DNA from: Alitta virens
Taxonomy: Eukaryota > Annelida > Polychaeta > Phyllodocida > Nereididae
Assembly (NCBI GenBank): GCA_932294295.1
Contig: OW028573.1
Span: 65,449,829-65,513,828 of the forward strand
Direction of reading: 5' to 3'
DNA length: 64,000 bases
The position numbers and the translations under genes are program-made. Below the pieces are notes generated by a model, which worked only from the letters and a program-made list of their open reading frames with translations, ran no database searches and had not been told where the DNA came from. Of this stretch, positions 50,501-62,250 are shown piece by piece. How positions within the stretch are numbered: position 1 is the first letter of the stretch; each line of letters starts with the position of its first letter.

Positions 50501-53500
50501 CCCAACTTGGCCTAGGTCCCTCTGTCGTGTTAGTATTGTTCCTTCGGGCTCCATTGGGTTGCATGGCTTCTACGTGCACTTTGTTATGGGGCACGAGGGA
50601 GATGACAGATCTTTAGCGGGTCTTTATACTGGCGCAGACAAAGCAGTTCGGGGACAGGTTCCTGGGCTATTTTCCTGGGGCAGGTAGGGTGAAGCACTGC
50701 CTGAAGGCGATTGGGCAGGATGCTGCAATGCCAGCGCCACGGTTCAGTGGCTCTCAGCAGCATGCCATGACAGGAGAGAAGAGAAGGGGGGGGGGGGGTG
50801 CAGGGGGGAGATGCCTGCGGTGGGCCTTTGCTTGCTTCAGAAGCATTTGGACAACTCACCATGCATGAGCTAGCTACTGCCTGGCAGGTGAGCTGGTCAT
50901 GTGATGATGCATGGCCGCAATGAATTCGGTGAACAACACCACAGGCTGCTGAACAAAGCATTTCACGTGGTTGTGTTCCTGCAACAGGTCTAGGGCAGGT
51001 CTAGCAGGCAGTACCACTCCACCGCAGGACTATGCAAGTGGGCTGGTCAGTGGCCGGCCAGTTGAGCCAGGGGCAGCCAGGTGGGAGGGTGCATGGATTC
51101 ACCCCCACCACGTGAGAGCAGCCAGACCGAGGCTCTGCTCTTGCCCCACGTGCTGTCACATGGTCTTGTTGAGCGCTGGGCGCTTGCAATCTTATCAACA
51201 ACAAACGGACACTTTTATCAGTGGCGGGAATTCATGAGACACACAGGACTAAAATGCCCACATCGCCATGATTACCTGTAGGTGAGTCTCAGATCTTTCT
51301 ATTTGCTTCGATCTTTTTTTGTTTTTCATGGAAGAGTCATGTTGCTCTCCACATAGATCTATACTTGGCAATGTTGCTTTGACTCAGAAATACCATAAGA
51401 GCATGCATATATTCCCATTTGCACTGCACGCTAGCTTTTTTTTTTTTGTCTGTCTGAGAAATGCTAATTTGAAAATTCCACGCGTTATCTTGGGTTGGTT
51501 CTAAGAGACTTCAAAGTGAAGATATTTCGATATGCGTACTTCCTGGGGGAAATAGCAGATAATGGGGAAAGTGCACCCAAGGTGGGCAAATGCTTTGTGT
51601 TTGGTCGTAAAAAGTGCACTGAAAAGTCGTTAATCAAGTTGCAATAGCGTTTGTTACTCCCCCATGAGCAGATTGTTAAAAGCAGAACGTCAGTGGCAGA
51701 GTATGTAGAAACGCTCAATATACTGTACTAATGTCATGTTGTGCAACGATTGTAAATAAGCATGGCACATGCGTCAACATGTTCTATGATGTCAGGTTGT
51801 CAACAACGCTTGTTTCTCGTCGTTCACGAGTGTTTGAAGTTGTTGGCAGAACATGGACCACATGCATTCTTGCTTGAAAGGCCGACTTTTTTTGTCAGCA
51901 TTTAGGAAAAGCAGAGACCTGCAAAATACAAGGCATGTCAACAATGGTGATTCGGTTGCCAGGGCAAACAGCAGTGACATATTGCAAAATGATCCGCTTG
52001 GGGACCTTTGCCTAACAGGTGGCGAGGTCTTTGGGCTGATGAGGCAAAAAAGAGGCTATTGACAAACAGAGAAAGGAAGACATGTATCACTTATGATGGA
52101 TTCAGCAATTGCAGCTGTCATTGTGGCCTAAGTAATTCGAGGTTGGCGTGATGTCAAAAAGTGGTTGGTTCATGCATGGTCCATGGTTGGCTGCAGCACG
52201 TGACAGTGGTGAAACTGGTGACACAGTGGTGACATAGTGGTGACATAGTGGTCCTCCCTGAACCCTGCATCTATGTGCGCATTGGCTATGGGCTGTGCAC
52301 GACTGGGTTGTGGGCATTGGCTGGGGCAGTTGCTTCACCCCTACCACGTGGTCCTTGTGTCCACCCTACCTGGGGTTGTCGTACCTTCTGCTCACCCTCT
52401 GCAAACAACCCTGCTGGCCAATCTGCATACACAATAATATTACACATATCCGGTCTTTTTTGCTGGCCCAGGCAAGTTGCTTCTGCTAAGCATGCAGATG
52501 TTCCTGGTTTCCGCTCTGGTCAGATTTCCATCAAAGCCCATGGCTATTGAAATGGAAAGCACCTAAAAGACCCGCTTTTGAGAAGAGAAAACTGCCTCCA
52601 TTACTCGTATTGCTCACCTACTTGGGAAATATATATCTTAACAGATGGCAGCTATTTGTTGGAACCCGGCCATGTCTTTAGAAACTGATATCTGAGGCTT
52701 ATAAAGAGTGCTCTTAAGTTTGTCAACTTGTGTGCTTCATATATTACAGGATTCGTAATTTCAACATCGTTCAGTCGTATTACCTGTCAGTACTTTAACA
52801 CGTGTGCAGGATTTATTACTGTCTTAATTGGAAAAGATGGTCATGTAATTTATGACAGTGGAAGCTTATAAAACCACTTTGTAGTGAATTGTAATGTTCT
52901 TGGGTTTCAACAGTTGTCAAAAGATTTTAGAGAAAGTTTCATCCGTAATTGCTTTTCTTAATGACAGTGTAAAGAATCTAATTTAATCCATAGACATTAC
53001 GAAGTGCAATTCAAAGATGTCTTTTATGGCCATACAGAACAGTGGTCCTTGTGTACAACAGGTTCCTCTTATAAAAGTTCGTTCCAATTTGGATCACGTG
53101 TTGGCAGTTGTTCCCCCCTTATGGCCGTCTACATGTGGGTAATAACTGGAGACATTAGGGCAGGGGTGGCCATCGCAGGGTCATTTGTGACTGGGCCCAA
53201 CAAAGGCCATTTGTAAAGAAAATATGTAGATTGAGGGTAGACGAGGACAAAGCATTAGGACAGTGACGGAGTGTCTGCAGTGAGTCCTGCTGTCCTCAGT
53301 CACTGCTGTAGCAATCTCAGCTGCCCCCAGGAAACAAGGCAGCCACAGCAGTGAGGTCTGAAGACCACAGCAGTGAAGGCCCTCTGACACTTGAATTGGC
53401 CTTTGTGCATCGGACAATGGCCTGAAATTTTCTTTAATCCACTTCTTTTTACAGGAACCCAGGTTGTTTGGGAGACTTTAACAGCAGATTCCTACTCGCC

Positions 53501-56500
53501 TCTTGTCATGTAAACAACGAACAAAGTAACCATTTTATGAAGTGACCCTAGGCTGGCAGAGCATCGCATCTAATGTGGGGATAGAGCTCAAATAAGCGGA
53601 AAAAAAGTATAAAAGGCCTCCCTGGTGTTATTAGGAAGACACTCCAACCTATGGAATGTCGCATAGAAGGGGTTATTTAGAAGCTCTTTCAACTGCATTT
53701 TCAGGGCTAATGCGATTTTAAGTCAGAAAATAAATTTACTTGACTGGCTCTTTGAAATGTGAATTGGACGGATTGACCAGCCAGTGGTGTCCATGACGAC
53801 CAGTAGTGGCCATTTTGGTGCCTACCTGATATTTGATGATCATTTCATTTAGCAGGACTTAACCTTCTCTTGTTGGACTTCTTTACTATGGCAAATGACG
53901 TTGCCTGGGGTGATACATGCTTATATGGGCATGGCAATCTACCCCTGGGGTGAAGTGTCGTTGGATAGGAACCCTCATTGATCTCACTCCGCTGCTTTGT
54001 GCATGGAAGTATGCCTGTTGCCTAACAATGCGTTATTTTGTCAGATAGGTCTTTCTGTGTGTTTTGGACATGAAGGATGGCCTGTCAATTGTTGATTTCT
54101 CCTTTATTACTAGTCAACATTTCTAGTTCTGTAACCTTTAGCTGTGCAACTTTTGATTATCCCTCCACTTTCAGTCTCACGTGGTGTCTGTTCGAAGGTC
54201 TAAGTTACAATAACAACATTCTTTCTCTCCTACTATCATAGATTCCAGGACTGTCTTACATTTCTCAGTCGCCCATCAAATGCCATTGCAGTTGGGTGCA
54301 TTGAAAAGAGCAATTTTCAGGTTATTACCATTATAACAAAAAGGCCTGCAAGAATGTCCTTCATTGCTTTGTGCACTACATGCCTGGCGTTTCTGCATGA
54401 GTCCACATGACTCTGAATATGCAAAAATAGTTGGTGGGTCTGGATTTATTACTGGGGAACCTGTAATTAGGGTTGTCATCTGAGGTATAATTGATTGCGT
54501 TGCTGATAAGGGTGGTCATACATAAAACAGGTGGATGAGGCCCTGTGTCCTTTACCTAAACCTCCTGGACATTGATTCTTTTCTTATTTTCACAAAAGGA
54601 GGTTTGTGTCACCTTGTTCTGGTTGGTACTGAAGGCTAAAATCAAGCTCTGTTATCAATTATCCCCCACAGGATGTCGACAGGGTCAGCACTGTGGTCAC
54701 TGACATGTTTGCTGTTGTCAAGGGACACTTCACAGCTTTATGGGCCGCTATATGCCTTGAGCCAGTGTTTGACCAAGATATGTATAATACAATAAAGTGG
54801 AGGCTTGATAACTGACAGCTGAACTGACTACGATATTGTGTCCAAGGTCTGGTATAAAACACCCAGGGAACACTACACTGGTGTTGTCGACATTTGGAGA
54901 AACACCTTCTATGTTATAGGAGTGTGGGATTAGTCAGGAAGTTATGAGGGTTAAACATCAATATCATAATCCCAATCCACTGTGTCAATATGTGGAGAAT
55001 GTGGCATCAAAGGATGTAATTAACTCGCAAGAGCAGCATGTTTGAAGTGGCTTGTCATCTCATTGTCATTCGGCTAGTTTGTAATGTGTGTTTTTCATTC
55101 AACAGGGGGGACAATTAAGAATCTTAATGGAGCAGGTCTTAGGTATCACAAGAACGAAAGAAGCTGCCATTATTCACAGCATTCTTTGAGAAAGTGTTTT
55201 ATGTTTAGGTCAGAACCTGGAGGTCTTTTGAAGTGCAGTCTTAATGGAGGCAAAGGACCCCTCCTCTTGCTTGTTTATTTGTGCCTGTTTATGGGGGTGT
55301 GTGCCAGAGGGGATGGTGGGATGCTCAGTAGGCAGCCAAGGCAGGTAAATCTTCAATGGCAATTTAACCCTCAGACATCCATACAATCAAAGACACAATC
55401 TGCCAGTGAGCAAAGTCTGAGTAGCTGGGGGACACTGGCTTCCCGGTAGGTCTCTGCATAGATCGTGGTCCTCTCTGTAAGCATCATTTTCATTAATTTT
55501 TTCAGTAACTCAATGAAAGTTTAAAAGTCCCACAAGAGCTACCTAATGGTGAAGTTTAGAGGCCCACCCATTTGCTTGTACTGTAAATTGCTGATTCAAT
55601 GCAAGTGCTGTTTGAATTTTTAAAGCGAAACATGTCGTATCATGCTGAGATTGTGATATATACTCGCTGAAGTTGCTTTATGGACTTTCTTTATACTTTT
55701 TCCAATTATTCTGTATTAGGATATGTGCCCCATTTACTACAATGCTGTACTATGATAGGACTTGAAAGGCTTGTATTTAAGGATACAGGTGGTCATTGCA
55801 GGCCAATAATGCATTGTTTAAAAGACCATTAGGGATCAGTGTAAAAAGCCCAACCGATTGGCAGCCATTTACCCAGCTTAGCTTAACTCCTCATAAGGGC
55901 AAGTTCAATACCCATGTCCTGGCATGTCACTTAAGCAATTGTGACAGGCTGTCGTTAACCGTGACCTCTTGTTCTCCTTGCTTGAATTTGCCTGCCAACC
56001 AGGCTGTCATAACGACCAGGGACACGAGAGGAAGGTCCTTGGTCACAGTCACATCTAAAGGCCTTTTCAACAAGTCACTGGCCACACAGTCAACACGCAG
56101 ACAGCCAGTTGAGGGAGAATTGAGAGAGTATGTGGAACAGATTTTATTGGTCGTGTCATGCACGCCTGTGCTAAGGCCTCATTGAATCCTTTTCAATGGC
56201 TTTGAAGGTGAAGCCATTCAGTCAGAGGGTCAGAATATGTCTGTTGTGACATGCCCAAGCTCATTGCAGCTTCACTCTAAGCACAATATTTGCACTGATG
56301 GGATTACCCGAGACCTAAGAGACTCTCAACTTCACCCAACTTGGATAGGGCTTAGTATTAAGTATTCCCAGGCAACCTTCGTAGGTGAGAGGATCTCAGG
56401 AAGATCACTGTGGCCTCTGTGTTCATGTGTTGATGTGAATGGCCCTACCCCTGAGTTTCCTACTTTCCTAATGTGTATATTGTGGGGGTTTGGAGTGTTT

Positions 56501-57816
56501 ATGCGAATGTGGATGGCTTTTTCACAAAATATCTACAATGTACATGGTAATCTATTTCTAAAGGCCTCTCTTCCCGTCTTCTTTCATTCTTGATTTATTT
56601 GCCCAGTGACTCAGAGAAAGTAGCTAGCACCAAACAATTTCACCACGAATATAACTATGATGTATCACCCATTGTATTCAATTTCACTCCTCACAAGTTT
56701 TTAGGGCAGCTTTTTCGAAGAACATAGCAAAAAATAATTTATTATATATGAGATTTTATTGTCACTAAAATTAGCTGGCAGAGGTTTTGCATACATTTAC
56801 TGAGACAGCCCATGTTTTGCCATGTAAGGTTCTTATAATCTTGCATAAGCCCCAAGTCACTGTCTAACATGTTGACTATACTGTTGAATATGGAAATTAG
56901 AAATGAAATTTGTGGGCCAGTGCCTTAGACACCATGTATGCCTATACATATATCTGTGCTGACAGAGGAAGTAGGGATATTGTCACCATGGATAATCACT
57001 GGATATTGAATTATTATTGATTATCAACAGGGACTTCAATGGTTGTATGTAACCTTGGCCTGATTTTGATCAGTCCTAGCAGACATTAAGATTGTCGTCA
57101 AATTGTTAGTTGCATTTCTTTGGTTCCAATTAGAGCAGAATCAATGACTCCATTGATTGTAATGCAAGCCTCATTGGGCTTTTCCAAGTGGAATTTAGTA
57201 GTGTTGTAGTTTGATCCGATCATTTAATTTAAGCCCTGGTTGCTAGCAGCAACATATGTCCCCTGTAATGGCAATAAAGGTAGCAGATTTAACATGCATG
57301 TATGTAACATGAGCAGAATGCCATTAGTGCAACCATGCTTACTGGTTATGCCTGGACATGTTTGGCCTCTCGAGCCATTTACTGCATTAAGTCACTGTGA
57401 AACCGTGTGCTTTGGATCACCATTAATTAGTTGCTTTGGTGCTGTCGAGTGCTGACCGTTGTTTGCTCAAGGTCTTTGTATGGAAGGTTCCTGGGTGGGT
57501 CATCCTGGCTATATTGGTAAACAGTACCAATCTAGGTTTGACCTTGTTCGTAGGTTGTATTGGCGTCCCTCAAACTGGTGCTCACCAAATTGTTTGCTGT
57601 GGCTATTTGCTAGTTCTGATTAGATATGTTATTATTTGTTTGCAGACTGGGCAGCTGTTCATTGTGGTGGTGGCTTGTCACCTTGGGTCCACAATTATAC
57701 AACAAGGATTACCTGCCGTGTTACCAATCTGCGATATTTCAGCGATGTTATCAAGAGCATTGAGGAACTTGAGGTGGTACTTCCTGGCTGGGTGGTGACT
57801 TAATTTAAGGGTGTGT

Positions 57817-57884
57817 CTGGTGGGTCGTGATTTGTGCACTTTTGTTGTCAGTTGAGTCAAATTGCACTTGTCCCGGCCTGCCAG
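57817..57884 (+). ncRNA. mir-92: miR-92 family microRNA precursor, copy 1
   Basis: A 68-nt hairpin. The 3' arm holds the mature-like 22-mer at 57860-57881, which starts AATTGCAC (seed ATTGCAC) and ends TCCCGGCCTGC. From memory of the family it matches vertebrate miR-92a and Drosophila miR-92b almost throughout. The 26-nt arms (57817-57842 and 57859-57884) pair at 22 of 26 positions, counting four G:U pairs, around a 16-nt loop. The 3' arm location agrees with the family. miR-92 (miR-25 family) is a bilaterian post-transcriptional repressor. Two further copies follow on the same strand at 368 and about 1970 bp, which suggests one primary transcript. Confidence 0.93.
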
Positions 57885-57904
57885 CTGCTCAACGTCCTTC
57901 AGGA

Positions 57905-57990
57905 GCACCAAAAGGGACCCACCAAAGGGGACACCAGAAGGGAACACAGTTCAATACACCATAAGAGGAACACCTAAAGGGGAAACACCG
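57905..57990. repeat. Degenerate purine-rich tandem repeat
   Basis: Imperfect units of roughly 13-15 nt around ACCAAAGGGGAC (for example ACCAAAAGGGAC, ACCAGAAGGGAAC, ACCTAAAGGGGAAAC) lie directly after the first miR-92 hairpin. Confidence 0.6.
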
Positions 57991-58183
57991 ATCGGACCAC
58001 CAACATTTCGGCATAACTCGTTTCCAATGGATACGTCCTCGAAGTACCCTCTTCATTGGCCTTTAATGGAGAATTCAAGGAGACCCTCCCCCCGCCCCTC
58101 AATACTTATGTACGTTATGCAAGAATCAAAACACCTCAGAAAAGGATGTGTGCGATAAGAGCAGTTTGGAAATACCTGCATTT

Positions 58184-58257
58184 ATGGAAAGACGGGCGGA
58201 ACTTTTGCAAATTGATTTTCAACAACAAATTGCACTTGTCCCGGCCTGCCTGTCCAT
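58184..58257 (+). ncRNA. mir-92: miR-92 family microRNA precursor, copy 2
   Basis: The mature-like 22-mer at 58228-58249 is identical to that of copy 1 (AATTGCAC...CCGGCCTGC). The 5' arm from 58184 (ATGGAAAG, then a block ending TTTTGCAAATT) pairs back onto the 3' arm, leaving a loop of about 10 nt. The outer stem ATGGA pairs with TCCAT at 58253-58257. The arms outside the mature region differ from copy 1, so this is an old tandem duplicate kept by selection on the mature strand. Confidence 0.92.
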
Positions 58258-58400
58258 GAAAGATAGCTACGATTACTGCGCCTAGGCTGACTTGTTAGGT
58301 GAGTAACTATTGACGTTCTTTCACTGCGGAGTCCCTTTCATGTTGCTTTCTAGTTGTAGAGTTTTTTCCTCTCTTTTTTTTATTGCTTTAAGTTAAAATA

Positions 58401-58418
58401 GTAGTAGTAGTAGTAGTA
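58401..58418. repeat. (GTA)6 microsatellite
   Basis: Six GTA triplets between miR-92 copies 2 and 3. Confidence 0.85.
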
Positions 58419-59781
58419 CTTAGGAAATGAGGCTTAACAGTGTTTTGCTGCTGGTCCAGGGCTCGTGAGAAAATTTTATAATTATATATCATTATATTTT
58501 GTTATATTATATATATATATATAGTTTTTATTGTACGTGACAATTACTAAAAGGTGGAATATTAAATATGTTTGTAGCCGTCTCATAAATCAGTTTTTGG
58601 AGGAAGTGGGCCATCATGCCCATCCCTGGCATGGTTAAGTGGACCACCGATAACATGCATGCATTTTCTGTGTGGCTGATATGGTCTAGCGGAACACTGA
58701 GCTTTGTGATTATGCAGAATAAAAAGCTGAGAGGGGGAGGGTCTGAGTGTCCTAGCTTTTGTTGCCCCTGCTATTGGATAAATACCTGCTTAATGCTGAG
58801 GGCTGGAGGACCCTGAATGCCGAGGTCCAGCTATGACCTTGCTTTGGCTTTTTAACCTGATCCGCCCTAGATTGAATGCTACAAATGGCCTGTAATGGCT
58901 GCCACAGGACACAGGTGCCAAGGTCGGTCTGCATGCCCCACTAATTTGGTCTCTTTTGTCAGAGTCCTGCACGCAGCCAATTGAACTTCACAAGACAGGC
59001 AAGCAGTGAATGTATCTAAGCCTATTGGTCTGACAATGTGTCATGTCCCTGGCTTCAACTTCATACCAAGTCCTTTGTTTGCACCAGTTTACAAACTTTG
59101 GAATAGTTACCCAGTCACCATTCAGCTCCTCCACTGACAGTCTCTATGATGTATAACCTCCCCCCTGACTCTCCTTTTCTACGGAGTATTTCTTGGCACA
59201 CAGGACATTCAATTAAGTAGCCCAGCATGGCGTCTTATTGTGGGTCCCTCTCTTCCCTTGACAAGCCCCTCTCTTGGGTCCTACCCAAACGTGAAATTTC
59301 CCCCAGCAAATCACACTTCATCTGTTCTATTTTTCACTTCAAAGGACCGTGAAGAACCTGTGTCTTTGTTGGTTTTTTTGTCCGGATGATTTAATTGAAG
59401 CGCCTATCATGTCTGTGTGCAATGAATGGGGTGTATTTTGCAAAGTGGGACAGGGAGTCTGGTAAAGTAGCATGCAATTTAGGCTGCTTGAGCAATTTGA
59501 GCATGTGCAAATGTAGCATAGTATTTGTCTATTTACAAAAATGTATTTCCATGCTTCATTTTAACAACCATGTCTAGATGCTTACTTAGCATTTTAAGTT
59601 GCATTATTTTTCATAGTTCGGTTCTTTGTATTTATTTTGAATATTTTGATGCTTGTAATTAGATCAGTTAAGCATATTGTCAAATAGAAAATGTGAATGG
59701 AGCGGATGAGCATTGATAACGCTTGACAAACAGAGATTGGAGATAAGAAGAGAGCATGACATTTTGACCCACCATCATTTC

Positions 59782-59855
59782 CCTGCAGGTAGGCTGTGAC
59801 AGCTGCAATATGGTGCTATATGACAATCCAATTGCACTCGTCCCGGCCTGCTGGT
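59782..59855 (+). ncRNA. mir-92: miR-92 family microRNA precursor, copy 3 (CTCG variant)
   Basis: The mature-like 22-mer at 59830-59851 has the same seed, ATTGCAC, but CTCGTCCCGG in place of CTTGTCCCGG. As I recall it, vertebrate miR-92b has the same change. The 5' arm (CTGCAGGTAGGCTGTGACAG, then TGCAAT) pairs with the 3' arm around a loop of about 20 nt. Same strand and 1.6 kb downstream of copy 2. Confidence 0.9.
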
Positions 59856-60259
59856 CTGTGAAATGAGACGGCCTAGGAGGAAGCTGACACGTCAACAAGA
59901 GATGAAGACATTTCAAGACATTTCAAGACATGAAGAAGATGACAGCATCTCATTGGATGACCCCACGCTGAAACTGTCATTAGCCTTACATTAGACTTTT
60001 ACAGATTACAGTTTCGATGATTACACCCTACACCTCTATTATATAGATTATAGATATACCGATTTACCACATCAACAGCATCACTGCCAAGCTGCAAAAT
60101 TATAATCACCACCATCACCCAAAGTGTTTGACAGTGAATGTCACCATCAAAATACTCCCTTGCAAATCCCCATCAAAATGGTGATAACTTTGTCCTACCT
60201 GCCAAACAAGCTAAGACCCCAAGGACCTATAATTTTGGGGTGCATATTTGAATGAAGGT

Positions 60260-60335
60260 GCATTATGCTTGCTTTGTGCCTGCTGTGTGAACATTCTCAA
60301 TAAAAATGTGATTTATCCCGGCATGCCTGTAGTGT
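60260..60335 (+). ncRNA. Possible degenerate fourth miR-92-like copy
   Basis: At 60307-60328 the sequence TGTGATTTATCCCGGCATGC keeps the TCCCGGC/TGCC end of miR-92, but the seed is changed. It lies 0.5 kb past copy 3 on the same strand. The 5' side pairs only in two blocks, leaving a large internal loop. It could be a decayed paralogue, a diverged new miRNA, or chance. Confidence 0.25.
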
Positions 60336-61790
60336 TTCGTGTTTTCTTTGTTTGCTCTGCAGTTATAATTTAGTACCTTTTTTTTTTAACGAAAGTTAAA
60401 CTCTACTGAGGTTCCTATACAACATCTATTCTAAGGAAAAAGCACCTGAACTTGGTGCACTGTAATTGCATACAAGGTCCATTACCAGTGTGTATTTTAA
60501 AATGATTATTCTGAGTATTTTGGTTCCTTGGTCAGTTATTTGTACCAGATACTTTCCCTAATGAATGGAACATCTCTGGTAACTAAAAAAGCGGATATTT
60601 GATTAATCAGTTATAGAAATGCTGATTTATCAGAGCAATGAAGGGTACTTGTGTTGAACTGCAAGATTTTGCCAGGTATATCTTGCAGTTCATGTCCAAA
60701 CATTGATAATGCTCCCTGGCAAACGGGCAGACATGTCATAATGATGTCTTTGATCACATGCCAAGGTGCAATGGTGTAGATGTTGGGCACTTCCATTGCA
60801 TTGCCATATTCCAAACACATTATAAAGCAAGTTCTGGATTTGCCTTTTTGCAAAGCGACATCCAGCTAAATTATCAAAGCATATTTTATCAAGCATGCCT
60901 CAGCATAAGTCACACCATAAGTCACACCCAGGATTGCCTGTCTTCTCAGCTTACTGACCTGCCCCTACCAATTGCAGCATTATGCCACTAGGTGGTCACT
61001 ACAGAGCGATACAGAGCGTATCAGTATATATTTATAGTGCCAAAATGGTGACAATCACTGCATAGTGAAATATAAAATTCAATGCAGAGTAAAATATAAT
61101 TATTTTTAACTTTTTTTTTTAATCAGATCGGGAAAAATTGAACTACTTTTTGATCTTTCGAAATCAACAGGTGCTGTAATTGACTTAAGCACTAAACTAA
61201 GCAAAATTATAGTCTACTTGATTGCACTTTTGAACAGGCCATTTACAGTTTTGGGCATTTCCATCACCTGTGATATTTATTTTTATATAATGTCACCTAA
61301 TTTCGCCGATCCACAAGGCCTATATCTACATTTTTGAAATGTTATTAAAAAAATTAATTTGGTCATATCTTCGGGCCGAGCTTAGGTAGATAGGCAGCTA
61401 GATAGATATATCTATGATTAGTATAGATTACCAAAGGGTTAATTCAATGGTGCAGATGATTCAATTAAAAAAAAACATTGACCTTAATTTATTTGCAATC
61501 TTTTGAATTTTGTTGCACCACACATGATTATGCTATTAACTGACTGGCTGTAATTGAAACCAGAGAAATGAAGTCCATTTCTATTTATGGGCTTCACTAG
61601 CGACGACTCATTGCACGGTAAATTGTGACATCACTAGAACACTTCAAGTGACTGATCACACTTCACTGTAATGACTAGGCTACCCATACAAATCCAGATA
61701 CTTCAGAATAGTGTCACCAATGTGATCCACTATAAATTTTTAAAAGGGAATCTTACAAACTTCCCATCAACATGATTAAATGAAAACAAC
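60336..61790. other. Intergenic between miR-92 cluster and FAH
   Basis: No gene recognised. It contains a 12-bp perfect hairpin (60656-60667 with 60680-60691). This is the convergent boundary between the plus-strand miRNA unit and minus-strand FAH. Confidence 0.55.
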
Positions 61791-61794
61791 ACAA

Positions 61795-62250
61795 GTCCTT
61801 CAAAATTCATAATTTATTCTCTATGTTCAGATAAGCCAAATTTATTTTACATATTGTAACACCAAAATCAGCCTTAAACTTCAGAGGTTGAATAATACTT
61901 TTAATACTATGGAAATCATGACTACCTTAATACTCAACAGATTATTTCAAACATAAAATCTTAGCTGCCATATGACTAACTACAACAAAAGTAAACAGAA
62001 AGAAGCGCAACATGACTAACTGGAAGTACACAATGGAATGCTGTCACCCTTGCAAGCACACATGATTTGAAGCATATTGATCCCTCGCTCTATTGTTCCC
62101 ATCATTAGATACACAACTTCAAAACTAAAAGATCATTCTTCCCATTATCACACTATCACCGAATGTTGCAGATCTATGGAAACTAAATTTCAATTAAAAA
62201 GCGAATTCAATTCAGCTATTTGCATGATACGTCTTTGGTCCTGATTCAAC
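61795..62250 (-). other. FAH 3' UTR with poly(A) signal
   Basis: Minus-strand sequence after the FAH stop (62251-62253). AATAAA on the minus strand lies at 61813-61818, giving a 3' UTR of about 430-460 nt. Confidence 0.6.

Larger units (their letters stand above)
35329..57800. other. Gene-free 22-kb stretch (probable host intron/regulatory desert)
   Basis: No protein family was recognised on either strand. Open frames are scattered, short and unlike any known protein. The sequence is mostly unique, with one SINE head (41115 on) and a few homopolymer tracts (41176-41187 C12, 47331-47343 G13, 50786-50798 G13). Two splice-bounded blocks (44918-45037, 47398-47500) could be exons of a long RNA running to the miR-92 cluster. 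Much of it could be regulatory, but that needs cross-species comparison. Confidence 0.6.

Noticed and set aside
50584..50961. 125-codon minus-strand open frame rich in Cys/Pro/His
   Set aside because: It spans the G13 tract and nearby G-rich sequence, which removes stops on the complement. No recognisable family.
55084..56593. Runs of open frames of 118-129 codons on the plus strand
   Set aside because: No domain, no consistent splice chain and no coding-like composition; expected by chance in a 22-kb less A+T-rich stretch.
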